Positions 16,736 through 26,771 of a stretch of DNA of 64,000 nt are shown in pieces. Source of the stretch: Planococcus maitriensis (GTDB lineage: Bacteria; Bacillota; Bacilli; Bacillales_A; Planococcaceae); assembly GCF_003289925.1 (NCBI RefSeq), contig NZ_QLZQ01000005.1, positions 62,001-126,000 on the forward strand, written 5' to 3'. The notes below the pieces were generated by a model, which saw only the letters and a program-made list of their open reading frames with translations, made no database searches and was not told the DNA's origin. How positions within the stretch are numbered: position 1 is the first letter of the stretch; every line of letters starts with the position of its first letter. A program made the translations under genes and the position numbers.

Positions 16736-17748
16736 GCGCATTATTGGATATCAAAGGGCTGCATGTCCATTTCCCCGTCAAAAAAGGCTTGTTGCAGCGC
16801 GAGAAAAGCTACGTCAAAGCGCTTAATGGCATTGACCTCCAAGTCCAAAAAGGCGAAACACTCGGTATCGTCGGCGAATCGGGCTGCGGGAAAAGCACAC
16901 TCGCGAGAAGCATCGTCGGCCTGCAGCAACCGACAGCGGGCGAAATCCTGTTCCATGGAAAAGATTACGCAGAAGCTAGCGCCAAAGAACTTCATGACAT
17001 GCGGCGCAATGTCCAGATGATTTTTCAGGATCCCTACACCAGTTTGAATCCGCGCATGAAGATCGGGGACAGCGTGGCGGCGCCGTTGAAAGCCTATAAA
17101 AAGACCGAGCGGCTGGAATCGAGAGTCAAGGAATTGCTCGAACTGGTCGGCTTGAACCCGGACACCCATTACAATAAACTGCCGCATGAGTTTTCTGGCG
17201 GCCAGCGGCAGCGTGTCGGCATTGCCCGCGCCCTTGCCCTGGAGCCGGAACTGCTAATCTGTGATGAGCCGGTCAGTGCACTCGATGTTTCCGTGCAGGC
17301 GCAAGTCATCAATTTGCTACAAGATCTTCAGAAGCAATTGGGCTTGACCTATGTTTTCATCGCACATGATTTGTCCGTCATCAATCATTTGGCCGACCGT
17401 GTGGCTGTCATGTATCTAGGAAAAGTGATGGAGAAATCGGAACGGGGCGCGTTTCATACAAAAGTCCAGCATCCGTATACGCAATCCTTGCTGTCGGCAG
17501 TGCCGGTTCCCGACCCGTTGCTTGAGCGCGGCAGGGAACGCATCGTCTTAAAAGGAGAGCTGCCGTCGCCGGCGAACCCGCCAAGCGGCTGCGTATTCCA
17601 CACAAGATGCCCCATGGCCACCGAACGCTGCAAAAATGAAGTGCCGGCACTCGAACCGAGAGGGCTCTCGGGCCAGGAAGTCGCCTGTTTTTATCCACTT
17701 GTCGAAAAACAGCCGGCTGATGCGGCAAAAGATCCGCTATATGTATAG
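16732..17748 (+). CDS. Peptide ABC transporter ATP-binding protein, DppF/OppF type
   Basis: A 338-residue second ATPase of the importer, with Walker A GESGCGKS, signature FSGGQRQR, Walker B LLICDEPVSALD and the C-terminal CVFHTRCPMATERC motif. It overlaps the preceding ATPase by 4 bp (ATGA), indicating coupled translation, and ends the operon at a strong hairpin. Confidence 0.93.
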   Translation: MSALLDIKGLHVHFPVKKGLLQREKSYVKALNGIDLQVQKGETLGIVGESGCGKSTLARSIVGLQQPTAGEILFHGKDYAEASAKELHDMRRNVQMIFQDPYTSLNPRMKIGDSVAAPLKAYKKTERLESRVKELLELVGLNPDTHYNKLPHEFSGGQRQRVGIARALALEPELLICDEPVSALDVSVQAQVINLLQDLQKQLGLTYVFIAHDLSVINHLADRVAVMYLGKVMEKSERGAFHTKVQHPYTQSLLSAVPVPDPLLERGRERIVLKGELPSPANPPSGCVFHTRCPMATERCKNEVPALEPRGLSGQEVACFYPLVEKQPADAAKDPLYV

Positions 17749-17751
17749 AAG

Positions 17752-17797
17752 AAAAGGCATCTTTCCCAGCACAAATGCGGGAAAGATGCCTTTTTTC
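17752..17797. terminator. Terminator ending the peptide ABC operon
   Basis: AAAAGGCATCTTTCCC/GGGAAAGATGCCTTTT with U-runs in both directions. It closes the plus-strand operon and can also serve the convergent YdeI-like gene. Confidence 0.9.
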
Positions 17798-17884
17798 GAT
17801 GGAGATGCCAGCGTTCCTAGCAAAGTTCTATCTAACAAAAGTAGAAATATCTACTTAACAAAGGTGGAAACTTGCGAGAAGTTT

Positions 17885-18457
17885 TCAGTCATCCAATAAG
17901 CGCCCGTTGTCGTGCCACTGTCCGTACATTTTATTGGCGCGTGTATTCACAATGAATTTCTCCAGCCGTTTATCGAATATTTCGCGGTCATAGCTTTTAT
18001 AGCCCTGTATATTATCGATCCGGATCCGGCGGTACAGTTCAGGGAAGTTCAAGAAGTTTTCATAGACTTGCGGGTCTCGTTTCAAAGCAGATTCGATTTC
18101 TTCGTCGATCGCAAAAGACTCGGGCCGCATATCAGGAAGGACGCGGCGCCCTTGGCCAGTCATCCAGCCCAATTTCTCCAGCCTTCTGACGCGCTCTTTG
18201 TTCAATTCGGTCCAATTGCTGTTTTTCCGGCGCGGTGAAAGCCGCTGCGCCAATCGATTATCGGCTGTCTTTTTCGTGATGCCGTCAATCCAGCCAAAGC
18301 ATAAGGCTTCTTCCACAGCATCCAAATAAGGGATTCCTTCTGGCCGTTCTTTGGTCCCGATCAGCACCCAGCAAAACTTCGCCGAAGCCGAATTTTTCTC
18401 TAGCCATTCCCTCAATTCCTGCCTGGAACGCGCGCCAAGCATATTGTCAATTTCCAT
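17885..18457 (-). CDS. YdeI/OmpD-associated family protein
   Basis: A 190-residue soluble protein. The blocks FCWVLIGTKERPEGIPYLDAV, ALCFGWIDGITKK and a later ERVRRLEKLGWMT segment match the YdeI/OmpD-associated family, whose Gram-positive members have no firm role (some relatives protect against cationic peptides). The C-terminal 60 residues are basic and aromatic. ATG at 18457 has AAGGAG 9 nt upstream; an in-frame TTG at 18478 is less likely. It is monocistronic and divergent from the Yip1 gene. Confidence 0.75.
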   Translation of the reverse strand: MEIDNMLGARSRQELREWLEKNSASAKFCWVLIGTKERPEGIPYLDAVEEALCFGWIDGITKKTADNRLAQRLSPRRKNSNWTELNKERVRRLEKLGWMTGQGRRVLPDMRPESFAIDEEIESALKRDPQVYENFLNFPELYRRIRIDNIQGYKSYDREIFDKRLEKFIVNTRANKMYGQWHDNGRLLDD

Positions 18458-18611
18458 TCGGCATGACTCCTTTCTCAATTGGCTGTTCGCTTATCATTAC
18501 CACTGCGATTTCACGCCCTTCGTCAAAAAAAGGTATTCGAGAGTTATGAAGAAACATAGGGGATAGCCTTTTGAGCCATTGCGATCTTTGATAAGAGAGG
18601 AGGGAGAAATC

Positions 18612-19253
18612 ATGGTAAGGGAAGAACGGATAAGAAATGAACGCGGGTTGAACCCGTTCACCGATATTTGGCTGCGCACGCGTGAAACCGTCCGTTTTGT
18701 CATTGAACGGAAATCCTTCAAGTTCATCATACTGCTCATCGTCCTCACGGGTTTTGCTTCCGGCTTGATCGGGATGATGAACGAACGCAGCTCGGATATG
18801 CCGGCGTGGGCGGCCATTCTGCAGGCCTTGGTGACCGGGCCGATCGGCAGCGCTTTCGGCTATTTCCTCGGTGCCGCAATCCTGGTGCTTGTCGGCCGGC
18901 TGTTTAAGGGGACGGCGAGCTACCAGGAGATGTTCAAGGCGCTGGCCACGGCCCGAATTCCGCAGATCTGGCTGTTGCCGCTGCTGATCATCTGGGTGCT
19001 CGCCTCTCCGGAAACCTTCTTGGCAGACCGGACGGACGTGGAAGGGAACCCGATCGTCGTCGTCATGTCGATCGTGATGGCAGTGGTCTCCATCTGGACA
19101 TTCATCATCGTCTGCAAGGCGGTAGGCGAAGCGCACCGGGTGTCGTCCTGGAAAGGGTTCTTCATCGTTGTGCTGCCGGGAATCATCATCACATTCATTG
19201 TCTTGCTGATCGTCTTTGTGCTGTTTGCTTCATTCTTCAGTGAGTTTTTCTAG
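18612..19253 (+). CDS. Yip1-family membrane protein
   Basis: A 213-residue protein with a 30-residue polar N-terminus (NPFTDIWLRTRETVRFVIE) followed by five hydrophobic segments, the layout of bacterial Yip1-domain proteins. Function is unknown. ATG at 18612 follows GAGGAGGGAG; the frame is open further upstream but without a better start. It is monocistronic, with a terminator 40 bp downstream. Confidence 0.8.
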   Translation: MVREERIRNERGLNPFTDIWLRTRETVRFVIERKSFKFIILLIVLTGFASGLIGMMNERSSDMPAWAAILQALVTGPIGSAFGYFLGAAILVLVGRLFKGTASYQEMFKALATARIPQIWLLPLLIIWVLASPETFLADRTDVEGNPIVVVMSIVMAVVSIWTFIIVCKAVGEAHRVSSWKGFFIVVLPGIIITFIVLLIVFVLFASFFSEFF

Positions 19254-19291
19254 CAGTTGGGAGATGAAAATAGTTATATAGGAAAGAATTC

Positions 19292-19342
19292 GGGCAACTC
19301 TTTCTGTTTTGCGAGGCGCAGAAAAGATTTGCCCTTTTTTTC
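19292..19342 (+). terminator. Terminator after the Yip1 gene
   Basis: GGGCAA(C)TCTTTCTG pairs with CAGAAAAGA(T)TTGCCC, followed by seven T residues. Confidence 0.85.
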
Positions 19343-19353
19343 GTACATATTGC

Positions 19354-19404
19354 TGTTCAGCCGAACTCTAGTTTAGTATAATTCTAATGTAATAATTATT
19401 ATAT
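19354..19404 (+). promoter_or_regulatory. katG promoter region with PerR box
   Basis: A perfect -10 TATAAT at 19377-19382 has a weak -35 TGTTCA 17 nt upstream. At 19390-19404 lies TAATAATTATTATAT, matching the PerR consensus at 12 of 14 defined positions, placed at or just after the start of transcription where a repressor would block initiation. Confidence 0.8.
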
Positions 19405-19469
19405 GTAATTGGCAATGCCCAGCAATACAAGTTTTATAATGGAAGTTTACTTTTTTTATTATCAATTAG

Positions 19470-21734
<2,265 letters not shown>

Positions 21735-21746
21735 ATCAGACAATGA

Positions 21747-21776
21747 CTGGCCAGCATTTGCTGGCCGGTTTTTTTG
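21747..21776 (+). terminator. katG terminator
   Basis: CTGGCCAGCA/TGCTGGCCGG with a 2-nt-scale loop followed by seven T residues. Confidence 0.9.
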
Positions 21777-21942
21777 TGGGTTCAAACCGGCTAGAAAGAG
21801 CCGGTTTCAGAAAAATGTAATTTCTTGTTTGGTTTAATGACAAACTGGAAACAAGAGCCATCATCTAAGAGCACATTTTTTCGGCACCGGACGCGTCACA
21901 TCCATTGGGTTCAGTTCAAAAACGGTTAAGGAGAGGGTTGTA

Positions 21943-22620
21943 TTGCCAAAAGGGAAAAGTTTCTACAAGAAGAGTTTGAGTGTGGGGGTTCTCGACTCGG
22001 CTTTGTTCATGGCGGGGTGCGGAACGGCAGATACCATCGCGGAACAGCCGGCAGAAAGTGAACAGGAAGAAGCGCAAACAACGACCGCTTCGGATGGTTC
22101 CGGCGAAACGGAACAACCGGAAGAAGCAGCAGGAGAAGCTGCAGAGGCAGATGAAGAGGAAACGCAAGCGCCAGAAGAAAATGCGGAAGCTGATGCTAGT
22201 GCAACCGATGAAGAAGGGGAAGCGGTGCCTGCAGACCAGAAGGGCATCACCATGCCGCTTCCGCTTGGAACGCCTCTGGCCGATTTAATTGAGCATTATG
22301 GCCAACCGACTTACGATGACTACTTCCTCGGGAGCCGGCTCGTCGTTTTTAACAAGGAAGACGGTTATTTCCTGGATGATGACAATATCGCCAAAGGGTT
22401 TTTTGTCGGCAATCCTGAGGTCTCGGTCTTCGATACCCGCATCGGCATGACCTTCGAAGAAATCGATGAGATTCTGGGGGCAAAAGGGGCAGTAGGATAC
22501 GATCAGTCGGAAACCCAGTACTATCTCAACATCCACTACGTCGAGAACTACAAAATCACGTATTCTGCTGAAACGGAAGATGGGCCGGTAGTGGAAATAG
22601 TGATCATAAGAAGCAAATAA
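21943..22620 (+). CDS. Lipoprotein with acidic linker and DUF4309-like domain
   Basis: A 225-residue secreted lipoprotein. TTG at 21943 has GGAGAGGG upstream. The signal sequence ends in LFMAGC (C26). Residues about 30-100 form a low-complexity stretch of Glu, Ala, Thr, Gln and Asp, probably a flexible spacer through the cell wall. The folded part from residue 105 (MPLPLGTPLADLIEHYGQP) resembles DUF4309, with the pattern LGxxxxxVxxxLGxP repeated near residue 170. Function is unknown. It is monocistronic. Confidence 0.65.
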   Translation: MPKGKSFYKKSLSVGVLDSALFMAGCGTADTIAEQPAESEQEEAQTTTASDGSGETEQPEEAAGEAAEADEEETQAPEENAEADASATDEEGEAVPADQKGITMPLPLGTPLADLIEHYGQPTYDDYFLGSRLVVFNKEDGYFLDDDNIAKGFFVGNPEVSVFDTRIGMTFEEIDEILGAKGAVGYDQSETQYYLNIHYVENYKITYSAETEDGPVVEIVIIRSK

Positions 22621-22646
22621 GAGCTGAAGCCTTCGTTAAGCGATAA

Positions 22647-22781
22647 AACCATGAACATCGTACGATTTACCTCAGTTTCGAGCCGGCCCATGAAGCTGCC
22701 AGGGAACTATACGAAAAACTTGGTTTTGTGGCAGACGGCCGCGTCATTGACGGGGAAATCGTCTATAAACTGGTTTATTGA
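22647..22781 (+). pseudogene. Remnant of a GNAT acetyltransferase (C-terminal fragment)
   Basis: An open frame without a start encodes about 44 residues including IYLSFEPAHEAARELYEKLG, then FVADGRVIDGEIVYKL and a stop. This is the acetyl-CoA-binding end of GNAT N-acetyltransferases (N-A-x-x-LYxxxGF pattern). The catalytic N-terminal part is missing and a stop lies immediately upstream, so it is a decayed gene. Confidence 0.75.
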
Positions 22782-22822
22782 AAAACGCCCGCTGCATCAA
22801 GTGATGCAGCGGGCGTTTTTGA
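22781..22822. terminator. Bidirectional terminator
   Basis: AAAAACGCCCGCTGCATCA/TGATGCAGCGGGCGTTTTT is a 19-bp stem with a short loop. It was probably the terminator of the lost acetyltransferase gene and now also faces the end of the NCS1 permease gene. Confidence 0.9.
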
Positions 22823-22902
22823 TGTGAAAAGGAGAAAGATAGTGCCTGTTGGTAAGTTGAGGAGATAATGGGTGTGTCTTCTTGCTATAAAATCATGGCT
22901 AA

Positions 22903-24351
22903 TTATTTGCCGGAACGGGTCGCGATATGGTCTTCGATGTCCACATCAGCCGGTTCCGTTTTCATGTAGTACTTGCCCTTTGTCAGGGCCGCCAGCACCA
23001 CTGTCAGAATTGCAGCGAGCACAGCGGCGAAGAAAGCCGCTGTATTTTGCAGGAACGGCCCTATATAGCCGAGTGCCGCAAACGTGCCGAGGCCGCTTGA
23101 AATGACCAATGCAACAACGCCTACAGGGTTCCATTTATACAGGTATTCCTGGCGGGCTTCATAGAACAAGGGCCCGATTTTCAGCCATTTCTTGACGATC
23201 ATGGCATCCGCGACGATGACTGCTGCCCAGGCGAGCAAAAAGACGCCCTGGAAGGTCATCGCAGTACCAAGATGGTCGACAATGCCGCCGAGCATCAAGG
23301 CAATGGCGGACAAGGCCGTGACGACAATCCAGAACCGTCTGCCAGGCGTAAAATTGAAAATGTTCTCGAAAAAGTTCGACAGCGACAAGGAACCGCTATA
23401 AATGTTCGTGATATTGATGCGCAGCTGCGTAAGCAAAGTGAACATGACCCCGCCGAAGCCGAGCAATAGCACGATATAGACGCCCGGATTGGATTCACCG
23501 AGGCGCACGCCGAACCAGATGCCAAGGCCGCCCATGACGCCAAAGCAGAAAATCTGCGGGATGAAGCCGATCATGACCGACCCGAGCTTGACGTCTTTCG
23601 GTTTCAGGAAGCGTGCATAATCCGAAGCAAGCAGGGCCGTCAAGCCCATGATGCCGTGCTGCATGCCGATGCACAGTAATAATGCCGCACCGCCCACTTG
23701 CACGCCTTCCGGCAAATAAGTCCAGAACGCGCCGTCATAGCCCGACGGCGTGTTGAAGGTGACGATGATGGTGACCAGGAGGAACACCAGGAAAATCGGC
23801 AAAGACCATTTTTGCAGTTTGTCCAATTGTTTGATACCAAACCAATTGAGTGGAATGACCAGAAGCCCAAAAAAGATGATGAGCGCCCATTCGGGGATAG
23901 AGGGGAAGAACGTATGGACTGCGGCGACCAGGATCAGGCCTTCGAATGCGCAGTACATGATAAAGTTTGATGCGTAGATTAAGGAGGTCAAAGAGGCTCC
24001 GATATAACCAAATCCACCACTTCTGGATAATAGATTGACATTCATCCCTGATTTTGCCGATAGATAGGCAATAACCGTCCCGAGAATCCCTGCAACAATA
24101 ATCGCGTAAACAGCGGAAATAATGGCGTTCACAGCCCCGAATTGAAGGGCCATGACACTGCCGGTCTGGAAGTAGAATATAGCAGTCGCGATTCCGAACG
24201 TGATGTTGGTGATGCTGAGCCAGCCCATCTTCCGTTCTTCGCGCGGCACACGGTCCAAGGAATAATCATCTTGCCCTTCTGCCTGTTTTTTAACATTTAA
24301 GTCCATGGCTTCGTCTACAGTAGTAATCATTTCTTTCGTGATATCGATCAT
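22903..24351 (-). CDS. NCS1-family nucleobase (cytosine/purine) permease
   Basis: A 482-residue transporter with about twelve membrane spans, for nucleobase import by cation symport. The N-terminal cytosolic segment DDYSLDRVPREERKMGWLSI, the first-helix FGIATAIFYFQTG and SRSGGFGYIGASLTSLIY (extended core region) fit the CodB/NCS1 family. The assigned ATG at 24351 directly abuts AGGAG, an unusually short spacing, so translation may begin at an in-frame ATG 7 codons later. Substrate (cytosine, other pyrimidine or purine) is unresolved. Confidence 0.82.
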   Translation of the reverse strand: MIDITKEMITTVDEAMDLNVKKQAEGQDDYSLDRVPREERKMGWLSITNITFGIATAIFYFQTGSVMALQFGAVNAIISAVYAIIVAGILGTVIAYLSAKSGMNVNLLSRSGGFGYIGASLTSLIYASNFIMYCAFEGLILVAAVHTFFPSIPEWALIIFFGLLVIPLNWFGIKQLDKLQKWSLPIFLVFLLVTIIVTFNTPSGYDGAFWTYLPEGVQVGGAALLLCIGMQHGIMGLTALLASDYARFLKPKDVKLGSVMIGFIPQIFCFGVMGGLGIWFGVRLGESNPGVYIVLLLGFGGVMFTLLTQLRINITNIYSGSLSLSNFFENIFNFTPGRRFWIVVTALSAIALMLGGIVDHLGTAMTFQGVFLLAWAAVIVADAMIVKKWLKIGPLFYEARQEYLYKWNPVGVVALVISSGLGTFAALGYIGPFLQNTAAFFAAVLAAILTVVLAALTKGKYYMKTEPADVDIEDHIATRSGK

Positions 24352-24678
24352 CTCCTATATATCCTCATTATCACTCCTGCCCATTTTTATTCTTTCTGCC
24401 ACAATTTTCACTATATAAGCATAACAAAGAATTAAGTGAAATTGTTCACGATATGCTGATTTTTAATATTTTATTGATAAATTTCTTTTATCTTAGAGGA
24501 TTTAAGTTATGACACCATAGAAAATAAGAATAATTTATTAGGCGATAGCCATCAGCCCGGCGAAAATTAAGTGAATCTTTCCCCGGCGACTTGCCGTAAA
24601 TAAAGGAAATCAGGATGAAATAGCCAACTCCATATACAGGTCATCTATGCGGTGAAAAGGAAAGGGAGGAGAAGAGCA
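24352..24678. other. Intergenic region with a GC-rich island
   Basis: Mostly AT-rich. A GC-rich island at 24541-24597 contains GGCGATAGCC and two direct copies of CCCGGCG, the second starting a small hairpin CGGC/GCCG. It does not match any riboswitch class I can recall in full. No gene is evident. Confidence 0.4.
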
Positions 24679-25245
24679 ATGGCACAGCCTCAAGAGTATC
24701 TAACCGATGAACAGCAGCGAACTCTGCTCGAAGCCTTGAAACAGCGCTTTGAGGAAAATGAACAGCGCCACGAGAAGATGGGGTGGGATAATGTCCTGCT
24801 GAAGCTGGGTGAAAATCCGCAGAAGTTGGCGGTCTTGCATCGGATGGAGGAGACCGGCGGTGAGCCGGATGTGATCGGTTATGAAACCGAGACAGGCATG
24901 TTCTTGTTTTGTGACTGTTCAAAAGAAAGCCCTGCAGGACGCAGAAGCCTTTGCTATGACCGGGCTGCGCTTGAATCCCGGAAAAAGAACAAGCCCGAAA
25001 ATTCGGCAGTCGACATGGCAGCTGAGATCGGAATTGAATTATTGACCGAAGAACAATACCGCACGCTTCAAACCCTGGGCGAATTCGATTTGAAGACTTC
25101 GAGTTGGCTCGAGACCCCTGAAGCTATCCGGGAACGCGGCGGCGCAATCTTTGGCGACTGCAGGTACGGCCAGGTTTTCGTTTACCATAACGGAGCGGAT
25201 TCCTATTACGCGGCAAGAGGCTTCCGTGGGATCTTGAAAGTGTAA
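24679..25245 (+). CDS. DUF4256 family protein
   Basis: A 188-residue soluble protein matching the DUF4256 pattern: an N-terminal helix LLEALKQRFEENEQRHEKM, the block KLAVLHRMEETGGEPDVIGY, then FCDCSKESPAGRRSLCYDRAA with three cysteines, and a C-terminal GDCRYGQVFVYHNGADSYY. Function is unknown. ATG at 24679 follows AAGGGAGGAG with good spacing and is preferred over an in-frame ATG nine codons upstream. Confidence 0.85.
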   Translation: MAQPQEYLTDEQQRTLLEALKQRFEENEQRHEKMGWDNVLLKLGENPQKLAVLHRMEETGGEPDVIGYETETGMFLFCDCSKESPAGRRSLCYDRAALESRKKNKPENSAVDMAAEIGIELLTEEQYRTLQTLGEFDLKTSSWLETPEAIRERGGAIFGDCRYGQVFVYHNGADSYYAARGFRGILKV

Positions 25246-25333
25246 AAGCCCTAAGATGTTTCACGTGGAACAAGTAGGTGGGACGTAAAAATATAGTGGA
25301 ACCACAAGAGTAGAAAAAGAAGGGGCGTTAGTG

Positions 25334-25822
25334 ATGAAGCAACTCTATATTAAACAGAAAGTGTTCAGTTTGAGCGAAAAATTCACCGTGAAAGACGAGC
25401 AGGAGCGGGACCGTTATTTCGTGGAAGGGAGTTTTTTGAAAATCCCGAAGACCTTTTCGATCTTGGATGCAGAAAGCCGGGAAATCGGGCTGATCACGAA
25501 AAAGACTTTCAGTTTCTTGCCGACTTTCTTTGTGGAAGTGGACGGGCAGGAGGCGGTCATGATCAAGAAAGAGTTCACTTTTCTAAAGCCGCGCTATGCT
25601 ATTGAAGCGGAAGGCATCGATGTGCAAGGAAACTGGTGGGAAATGACTTTTGACATCCTGCGGCATGGGGAAGTGATCGGCTCGGTGAGAAAGCAATGGC
25701 TCAGCTGGGGAGATACGTATCAAGTGGATATCCTGGACGAAACGATGGAACATCTTATCATTTCGCTCGTTGTGGCGATTGATTGCGTAAAAGCGGACCA
25801 AGCTGCGGCTGCTTCCGGTTAA
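25334..25822 (+). CDS. YxjI / LURP-one-related family protein
   Basis: A 162-residue protein with the beta-strand repeat pattern of the tubby-like LURP-one/scramblase superfamily: KQLYIKQKVFSLSEKFTVKDE, then SRFIGLI-like and FLPTFFVEVDG strands, ending in a hydrophobic helix EHLIISLVVAIDCV. B. subtilis YxjI is the familiar relative; function is unknown, possibly membrane-associated. ATG at 25334 follows GAAGGGG. It is monocistronic with a terminator. Confidence 0.75.
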   Translation: MKQLYIKQKVFSLSEKFTVKDEQERDRYFVEGSFLKIPKTFSILDAESREIGLITKKTFSFLPTFFVEVDGQEAVMIKKEFTFLKPRYAIEAEGIDVQGNWWEMTFDILRHGEVIGSVRKQWLSWGDTYQVDILDETMEHLIISLVVAIDCVKADQAAAASG

Positions 25823-25843
25823 AGCTGATAAGGCAACTATATT

Positions 25844-25876
25844 GACGGCCATTTTATAATTCGTGGCCGTTTTTTA
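25844..25876 (+). terminator. Terminator after the YxjI-like gene
   Basis: ACGGCCA/TGGCCGT stem with an A/T-rich loop followed by six T residues. Confidence 0.85.
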
Positions 25877-25949
25877 TCATTCTTAAAATGCCAGAAAATT
25901 GAAACTTACCGCTCCCTTTTCCGTATTATGGAGAAAGGAGGCGGACGGG

Positions 25950-26504
25950 ATGCAGAGAGGAGTAAGTAAACTGAAGCTGGCATTGGCCGGGCTCGTATTG
26001 CTTGCGGCATTTTTCGCTGTTTCAGGCTGTATGGAGGCAAAAGCGGATGACCCGAATATGGAGGCCATTGAACGTGTATTGGAACTGCAATTCAATGGGC
26101 CAGACGAAGAATTTTTAGAAGCGATGTGGAATCCTGCCAACAAACAAATCGTGGACGGTGTCGAAGTGAATGAAGCCTTCGGGCGGCAGGTAGACGAAAA
26201 ATACGGAGCCTACTTCACGGATAGTGAACTAGATCAGTTCATGCGGGTGTTCGGTACATATTTTCCAGGGTTAGCTGATATTTTCGGTTACGAGCTGCGC
26301 TTGGAAGATGTGGATATCGAGTTGAGCGAGACGGTGGCGAACCGCTACTTGTTCACGGCAGAAGTGGGCTTTCAGCAAAAAGGCGGAAAAGAGCAGCATG
26401 CTGAAGTGGAAGGCGTCGTCCTTTTCTCGACCGTCCAAGAAGGCAAAATCGCCAAGTTCACGTATACAGGCGACCAAGGGTTGTCGGATCGATTAAAGCA
26501 ATAG
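25950..26504 (+). CDS. Hypothetical lipoprotein
   Basis: A 184-residue secreted lipoprotein with signal peptide and lipobox VSGC (C27). The mature part starts with a helical segment MEAIERVLELQFNGPDEEFLEAMWNP and ends with beta-rich sequence FTYTGDQGLSDRLKQ. No confident family assignment; it resembles small ketosteroid-isomerase-like or DUF lipoproteins of Bacillales. ATG at 25950 is preceded by AAAGGAGGCGG. The next small zinc-ribbon gene starts 27 bp later, possibly in one operon. Confidence 0.65.
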   Translation: MQRGVSKLKLALAGLVLLAAFFAVSGCMEAKADDPNMEAIERVLELQFNGPDEEFLEAMWNPANKQIVDGVEVNEAFGRQVDEKYGAYFTDSELDQFMRVFGTYFPGLADIFGYELRLEDVDIELSETVANRYLFTAEVGFQQKGGKEQHAEVEGVVLFSTVQEGKIAKFTYTGDQGLSDRLKQ

Positions 26505-26531
26505 CGAGGGCAGAAAGCGGGAGGTGTGGCC

Positions 26532-26702
26532 ATGTTCACTGAAGCACCGAAATGCCAAGTGTGCGGCAAGGAAATCGAGGGCGGCGAACCGGTGCATATC
26601 CATATGCACTATCCGAAGCGCAAAGGGTTTACGGAAATTAAGGCTTATTTAAAAACCGAAGCGCAGTTTACGTGCGATGCTTGCTTCAAAAGCAAAAAAT
26701 AA
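26532..26702 (+). CDS. Small zinc-ribbon protein, 56 residues
   Basis: Starts at ATG 26532 after GGGAGGTG and encodes 56 residues with two CxxC pairs, CQVCGK near the start and CDACFK near the end, plus a His-rich HIHMHYP segment: a treble-clef-like zinc ribbon. Small proteins of this type in Bacillales are often labelled as Fe3+-hydroxamate transport proteins, a name probably inherited from their neighbours. Here too it adjoins a siderophore-binding protein gene, facing it across a shared terminator. Function is unknown. Confidence 0.75.
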   Translation: MFTEAPKCQVCGKEIEGGEPVHIHMHYPKRKGFTEIKAYLKTEAQFTCDACFKSKK

Positions 26703-26704
26703 AG

Positions 26705-26765
26705 AAAGCACCCGTTCGAACGGCTTCCGGGGGGGAATGGAAGGCCGTTCGAACGGGTGCTTTCA
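26705..26765. terminator. Long bidirectional terminator
   Basis: AAAGCACCCGTTCGAACGGC pairs with GCCGTTCGAACGGGTGCTTT over 20 bp, extended by CTTCC/GGAAG. It ends both the zinc-ribbon gene and the convergent siderophore-binding gene. Confidence 0.92.
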
Positions 26766-26771
26766 ATTGGG

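Noticed and set aside
22903-22960. Possible GNAT-NCS1 fusion or read-through at the convergent ends
   Set aside because: Separate stops and a strong bidirectional hairpin lie between them.
24541-24560. Fluoride-riboswitch-like GGCGATAGCC motif
   Set aside because: The GGCGATGG start and the pseudoknot partner are not in the required order on either strand.
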